Notes: generated from the sequence alone by a model not told the origin. DNA of 64,000 nucleotides from Adineta vaga (GCA_021613535.1 CP075496.1:7874001-7938000); one strand, 5' to 3'; numbered from the stretch's first letter, positions 35,551 to 51,984 are shown. Program-made: numbers and translations.

Positions 35551-37669
35551 CTACATGTCCATCGTCGGTTGTTGTACGACTAGTTCATCAAGAACGAGAT
35601 CAAATTCAAGTGGACAATCAATAAATGGTAAAGCAACCAGACCCAATGGTCGATTAAGTGTATCAACCGCTGTCAATGATGTTGACATCGAGTCTGATGT
35701 TAGAGGTAATTCTTTAGTCCTTTCTCGTTCGTAAACAAAAGCAAGTTGATCAATTGGAACCAAAAGTAAATCAGGTCTTGCTTCTAGTTCTCGTGCATCA
35801 TGTTCATCTAATACACGTCGACGATGAGCTTCAACAAGATCAGCAACTGTAGCATAGGTTGAACATATAGTGGTTAAATCAGATGATAATGGTGTTGACT
35901 GTTCGATAGTAGATGATTCGATTTCATGTTGTTGCTGTCGTGATTGTTGTTGATCAGACTGTTTTCTTCGACGTTTCTTTTTTGGAATGACAGGTATAGA
36001 TGATGGCGGTTCTGGAATGTTTGTAGAAATAGGCCATGATGTCGTACTACCGATGGATGACGATGACGAAGAAGATGGAGATATAGGAGAGCCACCAGCA
36101 CTACTACCATTTTCCCAATTTGTATTTGCTGTAAGTAATGTCGATGATGGACGTCGTACAAGTCCTGTACGTTTTGAAGATGATGAACCGGTTGATAATG
36201 TGGAGTTAGTAGGAGATATGATATTTGGAAGGGTAGACGATGGTAATTGCTTTTGATAGTTAGTACTAAAAAGAAAGAAGATTTAGTTCATAATACTCTA
36301 TCTCAAAACGTCTGAAATCATCAGTATGATTTTTAATCGTATGAAAAGATTGCAATTGTACAACGACAAGATTCGATATTTTATCTTCAGTATGATGATG
36401 TCGAATCGAATATCATACATTATTTAGATTCGTCGGCATATACAATCCTCTTTTTTCTCAACAAATTCAGTGTCATTCTATCTTTTTACGAGTATAATAT
36501 TCTCACAGTGCATGTTGTTTGCCGTAAAGAGACAAGTCATTTTTAAATCTTTGTATTTATCTACATGTACAAATGAAATTCTAGTCAGTTTAATTAACTT
36601 CGCTGATATCTGAAACAAATCTGTAGGATTATATCAAATGTTTTGATACTTGTCACTTATAATGATTAACTCAACAGAAGCAAAAATGATGCAATAATGT
36701 TACTGAAACAGTTTAGAAAACTATCATTATAGATATATAATTACTTGGCATTCGGAGTATTTGTATCTCTTCCGTGATGTAAGGCTGAATAATCAACTTT
36801 TCCTGTATCATATAAACTTTCATCTACGATTTGATTTTGTAAAATAGCATTCACAGTTGGTGTTTGAGTAGAGAGAACATCCGGTTGATTCATTTGCATT
36901 TCCATGAGAAGTTGTTGAGTAGTTTTAAGTCTTGGTAAACTTGGATCAGTAATTGTTGGTGCAGGAGAGATAGGAGGTGGTGGTGTAATAGGTGTTTCAA
37001 CTTGAGTTTTTCGTCGTTTAGCAGATAAACCATTGACTTCTGAATCATGTTTTCGTTTTGGTTTAGCATTTATATCATTGTTATTATTAGGTGTTATTGA
37101 TGGATTAATTTTAACTTTCAATATTAATCGAGGTTTTTCTGATGTTGGCGATGGTGTTTCATGATTTTCACCGTTAACCGAAGGTACCGAAGGGGTGGAT
37201 GGAGGTGGAATAGATGATAATGAATGATTACTATCTGTTTGTGCTGTATTAAGTAAACCTTGCCAAGATCGTAGAAGTTTCTTTGCACGTTGAGCTATTT
37301 CAATAATCGCTTGAGGATTATCTCCTGCTTGTTGAGCACTTTTTTTCCGTGCATCGATCTTTTGTCTTATAGTATTGATTTCTCGACCAAGACGAGTTGT
37401 CTATAATAAAGAAAAGAAATTTTTCTTAAAAAATAGAAAAGAAAACTATTAACGATGACAAACTTGTAATTGATCTCTGGTAATGGGGATTTTTTCTAAT
37501 TGTGTAATAACATCCAATACTGTTTCAGCATTAGTTACCTAAAGATATTTGTTATTCAAAAAAAGATACTAACACAAAGGAGGGAGAAGATTTTTACATT
37601 ATATTCAGCATCAATGGCGCTCAACAAACTATTTTTGAGCGTGTCAAGCGACGACGAATCAGTTTGCAT
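35551..37669 (-). CDS. MED26: Mediator complex subunit 26
   Basis: Nuclear transcription coactivator subunit. The N-terminal ~90 residues form a TFIIS N-terminal (LW) domain: ETVLDVITQLEKIPITRDQL, TTRLGREINTIRQK, then AQRAKKLLRSWQGLL. This matches MED26, which uses the domain to recruit elongation factors. After it come a Pro/Ser/Thr-rich disordered middle with basic patches (KRKHDSEVNGLSAKRRK, PKKKRRRKQ) and a C-terminal region (LPLTSDS...LPFIDCPLEFDLVLDE). Exon 1 encodes MQTDSSSLDTLKNSLLSAID. Introns are about 37541-37596, 37401-37465 and a longer one at 36266-36743. The stop is TAG, plus-strand 35551-35553. Confidence 0.9.
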
Positions 37670-38333
37670 TGAATATATTTTTTTTATAGTTCAAGAAATT
37701 GAATCGACAGTGGAAAAAACAGAAGTAATGAAAAAAACGAAAAATGATGATTAAATCGAATATTTTTGTTGAACGATCATATTTGATTAATGATAATAAT
37801 AATAAACAAAAAATTTATATGTATACAGTAATGTCCTTCATTCGTTTTTCTTTTCTACTATGTACATATTACACACAGATCAATAGAAATAGCAATAATA
37901 AATAATAAACAATATGATTAAAGACAAGAGAAGTTCAATAATTGATCTACAAACAAGAGACTAGACTATATGGATGTTATGCGAAATTCAACTGAAATGA
38001 ATTGCTCTGTTCTGTATTTATTCCTTCGCTGCACTCGCCTCGCCCTTACATTGCTTAATGTATTGGTTTGATTTTTTTAACCAATAGGAAACACCGGTAC
38101 GACCTCTACACAATAGGAATATTCCAATTGGTTTGTATAGTTGAATAAACATAAGGAAATTTTTCTATTGAAGATGTCATCAACTGACGAAGACTCTTGT
38201 GAATTATTGTTGAAAAAAAGTTAAACTTCTGATTGGAATTTTCATTTGTTTTAATGCAGAAAATAATGAAAGATTTCGTCTAATATCTGACAACATTTGT
38301 TATATTATCTAGATGTTTTTGTTTATGTTTTAT
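37670..38333. other. Intergenic, 664 bp
   Basis: Between the MED26 start and the KRI1 stop, both -. Contains a slightly GC-richer block at 38020-38060 (TTCGCTGCACTCGCCTCGCC) in AT-rich DNA, possibly part of the MED26 promoter. No gene is seen. Confidence 0.4.
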
Positions 38334-42418
<4,085 letters not shown>

Positions 42419-42454
42419 CTTTCAAGAATATAAATTAGTGAGTGTACCGATTGA

Positions 42455-42640
42455 TCATTCAATATGATTGGTTGAAATTTTACCATGTTTATGCTCGGAA
42501 ATCCTCTCTAATGATGAATGATCATCTAGTGATGTCACTAATATTTCATAGAGAGTATCCATAGTTTCCATTAGTCGATCAAGTTCGTTTATAGACGTAT
42601 GTATACATAGCGCCAGCTGGTACGAATATCTCTTTGACAT
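42455..42640 (-). CDS. Small ORF of 61 codons just upstream of KRI1
   Basis: True ATG at 42640. The product is amphipathic and helical (INELDRLMETMDTLYEILVTSL) with balanced composition, unlike the low-complexity frames around it. Its stop lies 36 nt before the KRI1 ATG, on the same strand, and a splice acceptor directly precedes that ATG. It may be the first cistron of a two-gene unit, or an upstream ORF in the KRI1 5' UTR. A GTAAAATT donor (about 42483) inside it would splice to the KRI1 acceptor, but not in frame with KRI1. Function unknown. Confidence 0.38.
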   Translation of the reverse strand: MSKRYSYQLALCIHTSINELDRLMETMDTLYEILVTSLDDHSSLERISEHKHGKISTNHIE

Positions 42641-42732
42641 ATCGACCTATTGAATTGAATTTGAGTTATTCATATAATATTAAGTAATTGTTAGATTTAT
42701 TTCAGATTATTCGAGGATTCTATTACTTAAAT

Positions 42733-43441
42733 ATGTCTCAAGTTTGTGTTCTTTTTGAATAAATTAGAGATTAATATTATAAATGAAACTTCTTTTCCTA
42801 GGCAGAAGTGGATGATACATTGAAACGTATACAAGAACATAAAGGTGTACAAGGTTCTTTGATTATAAATAATGATGGTAAGAGAAAAATTGTAGCTATT
42901 TTTTCAACGCCTACATTTGTATTGAATGTCCTAATCGAAGCGTTTTTGTTTTTTCTTTCTGATAATCATTGATGTGTCACATTTGCCCGATCGAAGTTTC
43001 GACTGAATTGATTCTTTATGTTTACCGAACAATGAAATCTAATAAAAAATATCCTACGGACTATTTTACTTTGATCATCTAGAAAATGACGAGATATAAT
43101 CCTATAGAATTGAACAACTTTATTTATATAACTATTTGTGATTTTTGTTATTTCATTTAGGCATTCCAATTCGTTCAAGTCTTGATAGTTCATTAACTCA
43201 ACAATATGCCGCATTAATAAAATCATTATCTGATAAAGCTCGATCAGCTATTCGTGATATTGATCCAACCAATGAACTCGTCTTCTTTCGAATGCGTACA
43301 AAAAAACATGAAATTCTTGTTGCACCTGGTTCGTTTAAAACTCATTTCATCTATTTTATCTTTATTTTGATTCACTATTTTTGTTTATTTGTAGAAAAAG
43401 AATATACAATGATCGTTTTACAAGCTACAGATGTTTCTTAG
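42733..43441 (+). CDS. DYNLRB1: Dynein light chain roadblock-type
   Basis: About 98-residue subunit of cytoplasmic/axonemal dynein. The spliced protein reads [21 protein letters not shown], then an intron at 42879-43160, then [42 protein letters not shown], a short intron, and KEYTMIVLQ. It matches the LC7/roadblock fold along its whole length. Exon 1 is only nine bases (ATG TCT CAA). The stop is TAG 43439-43441 with AATAAA near 43490. It is divergent from KRI1. Confidence 0.93.
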
Positions 43442-43543
43442 ATAAACGTTTTTTTCCTTGTATTTAATATATCATCTTATCGTAAAACAAAAAATAAAAA
43501 AGCAACATAACTAATCATCTTTTAATCTACTTTAGATGATGAA

Positions 43544-43756
43544 ATGTCACTTGTAGTTAAACAACCTTTATATAAACGATTTTCACTCGATCAACAATGT
43601 CCTCGGTCATCATTACCATCTTATCATGGTCCACCTTCATTCAACTATCAATCAATCATATCCTCATCGACCCACTTAACACATGAATCAACAATAGTTA
43701 AACCAAATTTGTATATGATTTTCAGTAAACCACAACATCCAGTGATTAATCAGTGA
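43544..43756 (+). CDS. Small hypothetical protein downstream of roadblock gene
   Basis: Seventy codons from a true ATG, 8 nt after an acceptor-like CTACTTTAG (ends 43535). The product is polar with Ser/His/Pro (PLYKRFSLDQQCPRSS, IVKPNLYMIFSKPQHP), no recognised domain. The roadblock poly(A) signal lies just before it, so it is placed like a second cistron. It could also be chance. Confidence 0.35.
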   Translation: MSLVVKQPLYKRFSLDQQCPRSSLPSYHGPPSFNYQSIISSSTHLTHESTIVKPNLYMIFSKPQHPVINQ

Positions 43757-44084
43757 TGAGATTATATCTGTCTATTCTTCTTTTTCTTTTCTTATAACCC
43801 GGTTAATTAAACAATTCATCTATTTTTTAGCTAATAATAATAGCAATAAATATTATTTTTCAAATGATATCTTAACCTTTTCTTGTTTGTGTATCGAAAT
43901 GTGTCAAATCAGATGTGGTGTAAAATTAAAAATAAGGCATAGAGTAGGAATGAAGAGAAAAAAAATGAATGGTGCTCAATGAAGCGTATAGCAAATAACA
44001 ATCGCCATTTCAAATCATCAAACAAATAAATACTAACTCTGTAGCCTTGAGAAACATAGCGAAAATAATAAGAAAACGTTAGTG
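43757..44084. other. Intergenic, 328 bp
   Basis: AT-rich gap with AATAAA at about 43843 and a TTAG directly before the PDZ gene start. No gene is seen. Confidence 0.4.
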
Positions 44085-46154
44085 ATGACGACTATGACGC
44101 AATCAAATCCTGTTTATTATTCAATATCATCATTATCATCAGGTCGAAAACCATCATCACGAACCATTTCTTTACATAAAGGTCCAAACCATAATGGTTT
44201 TGGATTGTTTCTTGGTGAAGATGTCCCTAATGGTTTGTACGTTGTTACGGTAGAACGTAATTCACCCGCATCAGAAGCAAATATACAACCTGGTGATCGC
44301 ATTCTAGCTGTTAATGGACAACCTATTTCATCTATGTCCAAAGATCCAAAAGAAATTGTTGTCGAAGCAGCAATGAATTCAAATACATTAACATTTACGA
44401 TTGAATCGACAGATACTTTACAGACAATTCAGCCGTCATTATTAAACAGTTCAACAGAAAAGATTTACAATAACACTAATGATAACAACAAAAAACAACA
44501 ACAACAACAACAAAATTCAACAGCACAAATAGGACATATTAGTACAGATCTTGAAAGGTACTTTTTTTTATTTCATAGGAATTTATATTGAGTTATTTGC
44601 TTTCTATGATGATTTAATTAAGTTATCTCAAATCACTTTTCGCTAATGAAAATGTTCAAATTACACCAGCAAAATCTTCGAATAATAATGAATTTTTTAT
44701 TACATCAAAAACACCGGGAACATCAAATTCAATATCCAATACATTTCCATCGCGTAATTTACCTACAAATGATTATATACAAGAACATCAAACTCAACAA
44801 CCGCATTCTCAACGTGGTCGCCGTCCACGTCGTCCTCGTCATCCAAAACAAGTATTATTGGTAACTAAAGAAACTCAAACATCGGCAAATGAAGATGATG
44901 ATGATATTGTTCAACACGATCAATCACAAATATCCTCACAACGACAATATCCATCATATCCATCGATGGGTACATCTCAACGTATACTACGTTCTCAAGC
45001 ATCAAGTTCACCAAATGAATTACTTGAATCAAAAGTTATACCAAGTAAATCATGCCTATAATCTGAAAAAATATCGATTTCATTTATTAATTTCTTGATT
45101 TTAGCTAATAAAAATTCACGAGATACTAACAAAACATCGTCGTCAATATCAAACAATACAAATGATAAATCAACAGAATCTCGTTCCAATAATCAACATA
45201 TGGTTAATATTGTTGAAGCAGCTATGAATGCTAAACGAAATCAAGAACGTAAGTATTGACTTAATTACTTTACGAAAAAAAACTTTCAATATATTTCAAG
45301 AGTCCAATACTCGTGATCAACCTACCACTCGTGACCAAGCAGGTGCTACTGGTGCACCCAATTCTCGTAGTCAGCCTTCCAGTCGTGACCAAATAGGTGC
45401 AACTGGTGCACCCAATTCTCGTAGTCAGCCTTCCAGTCGTGACCAAGTAGGTGCTACTGTACCGAACTCTCGTGATCAACCTTCCGGACGCGATCAAGTG
45501 GCTGCGGGTGCATCTAATTCTCGTAATCAATCTTCTGGTCGTGACCAAGTCGCTGCTGGTGGAGCAGCAAATGCTCGTGATCAGCCTCATGCTACTGGTA
45601 GAGATGCTGTAGCGAAACGAGATTCAAATCCACCTCCACCATATACCCCTTCAGAATCAGTAAACAATCAAGGCACTCCTGATCAAGGTGTTTATAATGT
45701 TCGAGATGCTGAACAAGGTCAAGAATCTGCTAATCAAGCAATCAACGCAAAAGCACCTGTTCGTCTTGAAGGTATACGTGAAGTGACATTACATCGGTTA
45801 CCCGATTTCCAAGGTTTTGGTTTTCATTTACAATATAATAAAATTTATTATCTTGTTCATCGTGTGGAAGAAGGAAGTCCAGCTGATAAAGCTGATCTTC
45901 AGGCAAATGATGTTATTCTTAAAATAAATCAACAAACAACAGATGGAATGGCTCATGGAGCATTCGTGCAAATTGTTAATGCCAGTACTGATGTCACCTT
46001 CGTTATTCAACATCTTGATGAATATTTACGATCTAATCCTGTACCACCACGTAATCCGAACGTGGCATCAGCTGTTACTGCAGCCATTACGGAAGAAAGT
46101 GACAAACATAAAAGTGGTATTTCGAAAGCATTGGGTAAGATAAGTAGTCGTTGA
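44085..46154 (+). CDS. Two-PDZ-domain scaffold protein
   Basis: The first PDZ lies at residues about 27-107: RTISLHKGPNHNGFGLFLGE (GFGL carboxylate loop), ASEANIQPGDRILAVNGQPI. The second lies near the C-terminus (about 45775-46020): EVTLHRLPDFQGFGFHL, ADKADLQANDVILKINQQ. Between them are a Gln run, a basic RGRRPRRPRHPKQ segment, and an imperfect tandem repeat rich in Ser/Arg/Asp/Gln/Gly. It probably gathers partners with C-terminal PDZ ligands at a membrane. The start is ATG 44085; an in-frame GTG before it is not used. Introns at about 44557-44613, 45050-45104 and 45250-45299. No enzyme domain is seen; the family is not identified. Confidence 0.82.
45323..45590 (+). repeat. Coding minisatellite, 54-nt unit, about five copies
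   Basis: Imperfect tandem repeat inside the PDZ gene. The 18-residue unit is of the form SSRDQ(V/I/A)GATGAPNSRSQP. The first two copies are nearly identical at DNA level; later copies diverge and shorten. Frame is kept throughout. Confidence 0.85.
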
Positions 46155-47037
46155 AAAAGAAAACTTTTCATTATCTTATTTAAGTTTATTTAAAAGTATT
46201 GTGATATTTTTTCGACGCTCAGTTTAATAAAGAAATCTAGTTTTTATTATCGACGGAAATCAATTGTGAATTAAATGAAATGTTAACAATATCCGTATTT
46301 CTATACTCAACTGTCAAAATAAATCTCATATCTATTTATTTTTACTGCTCATAGTGTATATCAATGATGTTGTCATCTTTGTAACTTATTTATAGCTATC
46401 ATCAAAAATCTCTAAAGAATAGTTATCAACAAGATATAACTGTTAACTATATTTGTCTTCAGAGATTTCATTTTCAGACAGACAAAATTAGATGTATTCT
46501 TCTGATAACTATTTCTATCGATCATCAATAATTCCTAAATGATAACTATCGATCAAGAGATAAATTTTCTATCGTGTAATCAGATCCTAAATAACACTCG
46601 TTCAAATAGGTTACACTTACTTATCAATGTTATTTGATATCTCCATTTTTATCAACAGCAGGATATTTATATAATCATAAACGGCATAGGTTAGATACAT
46701 ATAACATAAGTATTAAGTGATGATAGAATCGACATCGTATGTCAACCGATCATCATACTTGAATATCAGAAGATATTTTTCTGTTTTGTGTTCACACATC
46801 TTTTATGTATAAAACAAGAAAGAAGAGGAAAAAAAGACAGATCCAAAACAAAAGAAAAATGGCAAGAGAGAAACAGCGTTTGTATGTAAAAAAAAAACAA
46901 AAGAAAAAGATGAAAAACCGTAGCCAATGTATGTAAATCGAACAATAAAAACGAACTGAAATGCAAACACATGCACACATTTGCTAGCTAGAAAAGAATG
47001 CATTCCCGACTAAAACAAAGAAAAAATATGAAAGATA
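46155..47037. other. Convergent intergenic region, 883 bp
   Basis: 3' sides of the PDZ gene (+) and the Egalitarian-like gene (-). A signal AATAAA lies near 46227. The part at 46400-46560 repeats GATAACTA/TAGTTATC motifs in both orientations. A purine-rich run at 46810-46915 makes false frames. No gene is seen. Confidence 0.45.
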
Positions 47038-49241
47038 TTATTCGATATGTATATTTGTAGCTAAAATTTCTCCTGTTGATGTTGTTTGACATCCTTGAGA
47101 TACATATCGACCAGTTTCATCGACTTGTTCACGTAAAGAAATTGTATTTGTTCGTTGTATAACTTGTTGTAAATTACGTCGAAGAACTTCAGCATCAAGA
47201 CCACTAACCATTTTAGGTAATGGACATTGTTCTTCATCAAGTGTTGGTAGACCAAGACGACTATGTCGTGTAATATTCGTTGAATTAATTAATCCTATTG
47301 GTGATAATTGTCCACCATTGGTATCAATTGATTCATCATATCCACTACCATTTAAATCACTTCCAATTTGATAAGCATTTAATTCTTGATCAATAGGTGC
47401 ATATCCATTAGATGAATTTGCATAGGATTCAAATGATGGTGGAGATATATAACCACCATTTGTTGATGTTATCGATGATAAATTATTAGTACTTGCCGAA
47501 TGAACAATATTTGGACGAAGATTTTGACGTGGCCAAGTTTTCAAGGATTTCCATTTCGTTGAACCTAAGAGAAATATTGATTACAATTGAAAACCTTCGA
47601 AAAAGAATGTTAATCTACCTTCTTTTGGTCCAAGTATGGCATTAAAATTCATACATTCGCCGGGGTTAATCACACAAGTGAGATCATTGAATGTTTCGAA
47701 ATGACATGATTGTATATCAAAAAACACTTGTTCATTATTATCCATATTTAATATTCCATATTTTGGAAAAATTCTTATAACAATACCAGTTGCCGTAATT
47801 GAATTCGATGTTGACTGAGATAATTGTGTTGATGATAATGATGTTTGTAAACAATTACCATTACCATTATTATTCGTATCAGTTTTACTTAATAAAGTAC
47901 GTGCAGCATCCGATTTAACACTAACAGTTCCATCAGTATGTAATTGAAAAACTGCATTATGTCGTTTAAAAAATAAAATTAAATCTTCACGTGTAAAACC
48001 AATTAAGGGTGTTAAATGTTCAGGTGCACGAGCAATTAAATTCGGAACACTTTGAAGTAAAACACGACCATTTTTATGTAGTGAACGCATAACATAATGA
48101 ACAGCTTTAACTTCATTTGGTGTTAAACGTTGAGAAACATTTCTTGTTACGGCTGATGTTGATGAAAGTAATGATGATGAATTAATTCCAGTTGTTGGCG
48201 TACTTGGCATCGAATTGCCACCCATCATTGGTCGTATACTTGATTTAAATGATGCCGAACGAGTTAACATTGAATTATTTCCACTAGAACTTGTCAAGGT
48301 TGAACGACGTTTTGGTGGAGGTGATGGAGGTGGAAACAGTATGCCAGGCATATCAGCTTTACCCTGAAATAAAATATATCAGATTAAAATTTGAACGTAT
48401 TTTAGATTTCTCTTACTTTTAGACCACAAAATTCATCACGAACAATGAATATATTTGGATAACGCAAAAGAAATATTTTAAATTCATTTTGTGGACCAAC
48501 ATATTTTCTAACATCAGCTGATGCTTGAGATGCATGTCCAGCAACACTAACAATTGGTAACCATTCTTCTTCACGTTTTGTTAATTGTTTTTTAAAGAAA
48601 TTTATTGCTTCTTGTTCGATTTCACGCATTGTTTTTGCATCCCATACTGTTTCATTATTATTCGTTGCATTACTTATTGATGTTGTCATCGGATCATTTT
48701 CACTCGCCTCGCTACTCGAGGCGGGTGAAGTTGTTGGTTTTAATCGATTCTGATGAGATTTTGATGATGAATTTAATGTGCGAACTGGTGTAGCACTATT
48801 TGCTGATACAGTATCATTGTTAACAGTAAATAATGAAGGATAACGAAGCAAGAATTGTTGTAATCCTTGCTCATTGCCACCAACAGCACGTAACATTTGT
48901 GGTGTAAATGTTCGATCGGCGAAGCTATCGTATAGCTTCACAATAGGCATGGCTTGATTGTTTCGAATGAGCACATCGAGAATAAATAGAATGGCTTGAT
49001 GAGCCACCTGATTAAACAAAAAAAATAAATAAATACACAGATAATAATAAAAGAGACAAAAAAGAAATAGAAAAAAACTTGCCGACGGCTCATCGATTGC
49101 TATTCCATGCGTCTTCTCGGCAGATGCCACAGGAGCCGGAATTGGCGTTGTCGTTGTCGTCGATAGTGGAGGCGGTGTAGTTGTATTAGGTGTCGTCGGC
49201 ATTGAAGTCATGTCCTCCTCCTGTAATAACAAAGACGACAT
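47038..49241 (-). CDS. Egalitarian-like winged-helix repeat protein without visible exonuclease
   Basis: The protein holds at least three copies of a small helical module found in the N-terminus of Drosophila Egalitarian: TFTPQMLRAVGGNEQGLQQF followed by LLRYPSLFTV; then YVGPQNEFKIFLLRYPNIFIV; then PLIGFTREDLILFFKRH..FQL. It also has an S1/cold-shock-like beta stretch (GIVIRIFPKYGILNMDN, FFDIQSCHF) and disordered Ser/Thr/Asn/Pro linkers. Egalitarian is an RNA-localisation adaptor; no 3'-5' exonuclease domain is seen, so this is an Egl-N-type relative. The start at 49241 is used; ATG 49211 just after TTACAG is an alternative. The first intron (49008-49082) begins with GC rather than GT; two others are GT-AG. 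The stop is TAA, plus-strand 47038-47040. Confidence 0.66.
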
Positions 49242-50045
49242 AGTCTTGTCAAATTTTAGACCGATAGAGAGAAAATAAAATATGAAATGTATGACCACAC
49301 ATATAAACTATTGTTCAAAAGCTTAAATTGGTCACGGATGAATGATGAAGTTTATCGCCTTCACACTTAATGACAGTTGCTGGTATACATATATCAATTA
49401 AAGATCTCTCGTATTCAGTTTTAACCTTCTTGTTCTCTCTTTTCTTTCTTTCATTCGTTCACTTCTATCGAACGATAATAGAAAAAGGATAATACATATA
49501 ATAACGACAAAGCTCGACTACATATGGTGGCGTGCATGAGATAACTGCTAGTAGAAGATTAGTTGTACATATACACACGTACTTCGTTCTTTCTCTTTCT
49601 TTCTCTCTATGTCGACTTGTTTGCTTGCAGCTACTTCGATATAAGACATTTATACATTTATGTATATATATGTACAAGTATTTCTATCTATATAAAAAAA
49701 AGTATTTCTTTATTCACAAGAATATAAATAAAAGACACTTTCTTCTGCCAATCAATTCGAGAAAAAAAATCGACCAATTGATTTTTCTCATGATAATTTA
49801 ATACTTAATTGTGATAATTTTATTAAAATTGTAACTATTTACCTTTCTCTGTATATTTTATCTAAACAGACAAGAGTTGTTGGGAGGATTCTGTCGACAA
49901 GCTAATAATTGTAAATGAAGGTAATATAATAAGATACGAAATAAAAAAGTCCAGTAAGAAGCAGTTATTAAAACTAGTAAAATTTAGACGACAACGAAGA
50001 AGACGCAGACGTGGTATATTTATATATGTATGTAAGTGATCTGAT

Positions 50046-50073
50046 CGCGAAGCAAGATGGTGAGAGCTTCGCG
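50046..50073. repeat. Perfect 8-bp inverted repeat with 12-nt loop
   Basis: CGCGAAGC (50046-50053) and GCTTCGCG (50066-50073). GC-rich arms in AT-rich non-coding DNA. Confidence 0.7.
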
Positions 50074-50224
50074 TATGACGGTGTCGTCGATAATGATGTT
50101 GCTCTATAGACTGCTTCTTTCTTCTTTTCGCCTCGGTTTTTTTTTGTGCTATCACTCTGCAAAGAAGAAAAGGAAGCAGAGACAGAGAGAACAGGAAGAA
50201 AAAAAAATGACAATATGATTTGTT

Positions 50225-50250
50225 CTCTCTGTCTCTCTGTCTCTCTCTCT
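50225..50250. repeat. (CT)n microsatellite
   Basis: Interrupted CT/GTCT run in the non-coding gap. Confidence 0.75.
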
Positions 50251-51984
50251 TATTGCTTTATACGTCTATCGTCGTTAGTGCTATTACTACGCCACACGTC
50301 TCGTATGGGTCAATCTACTATATGAAAAGTGTAAACGCGTCAATACATGTGTTTGTTTTTGTGAGAAATAGACGATATTACGATTTCTCATTGAATAATC
50401 AACGAAAGACTTGCTTAATTAGTATAAGATTTGTTGCTTTATAGTAAAGATACGACGGATAAGCGATTTCTATTATTACATTACCTATCTTAAAGATATT
50501 ATAACAGCTGACTAGTTCTATTGTATTGTATGTAGAAGAGATATTTGAAAACGTCGATTCGATATTTCCTTTCCTTATGAATAATTACGGAATCACTCAA
50601 TTGACCAATCTAATTATATGCAGTTGAACTAAATCTTGTTGAAGATTGAAAAAGTAAACATTAATCTACTAATCATAAACGATCAGAAATAATTATCTTC
50701 TAACTTAAAGAAAAACCCGAATCATGGATGTCGCTCCAATACAGTTCGTGAATCTTCCTATGAAAGATAGTCATACATAACTTGTTACATCACGAAATGA
50801 AAATGTTATTTCTTATATACAGTTACCATATTGCATTATCTCCTACTGTGAATAATATTCTCCTATTGAAGACTTTCATTGTTTATTTTCTTCCTGTCGA
50901 TAGAGTTTTTTTCCTGCTCGACCTTGCTTTCTGTTATTTTTTATGTACATATATGTCCTCGGATTTCATGCTACTTATAATTGAAAGATTATTCTAGCGT
51001 ATTTTGTGCTTTTTTTTCTTATTGTATTTGGAATAGTTATTGTACATTCGATTTCAATCTTGAAGAAAAGATATGTATCGTTCAAAAGAGATGAATATAA
51101 AGTTAGTCATAAATTTCAAAAGATCAATCGTAAGATTTCACCATCATTGATGAATATAAAAAGGTCATCAAAGCACCGTTTATATATAGACTTAGTTACT
51201 TGAATGGCATCACAAGTACTATGAAGATCATTAATTGGTTTGTGCAAATATCCCAAGTGTTTGTTAATGTATAAAAAGGTATCCAGAATCGAAATGTAAA
51301 TACCTTAACTTCTATGAAAAAAAAATGTTGGAACAGATGGAACTTAAAAGGTTCAAGGTTTATAAAAAGAGAAGACGTTTAGAATGAACTATTTAAGATG
51401 ACATAATAGAAGAATACGGATGTATAGAATATATTAATTCAAGAAATATTTCAAAATATAGAAGGAGCTATTTTGATGAGATTATTATGCAATGATGCTT
51501 GAAATTGATTTTCTTAATTCTGATCCGATTAATTAAGAAGAAGATAAAAGGTTATAAAAATATCGATGACATTCACTGACAATTATGATATAGTATGCAA
51601 TGCAAAAATCAAATAAGATCGTATAAAAATATATCAATTAAATATTTAATATCGAACGATAGAAAAAGAAACAAGTATAATCGATCTACTATTAATTGAT
51701 AAACAGAGTCGATAGTTTTAGATTTTATTCTTTTCTTTCTTTATATCAATCGTACACTTCATTTTACTCTCTTCTTGTTCTGTCGTTGCTGTTTACAATC
51801 ATGTTCTCAACTCGTTGGCAGGAGCAGCAATGAGTGAAAGAAAAGTTTGAATTAAAAAGAAAATGTTGTGAGACCTTCCGTTTCTCTTCTGTTCTGCACC
51901 TTTTCTTTCTTTTTTTCTATTATATTCTGTAAATGATCTTGTTGCACACATTGTTGTTACCATCCCCACGTACAAGCATACACG

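Noticed and set aside
35329-35624. Overlapping long frames in purine-rich DNA
   Set aside because: Low-complexity (GA/GAA) tracts keep several frames open by composition alone.
46766-47003. Three - strand frames rich in Phe/Ser/Cys
   Set aside because: They arise from an A/G-rich run in a 3' gap and show no protein-like pattern.
50782-51203. Two hydrophobic open frames in the 2.8 kb gap
   Set aside because: Composition follows AT-rich DNA, no domain, no splice or conservation signs.
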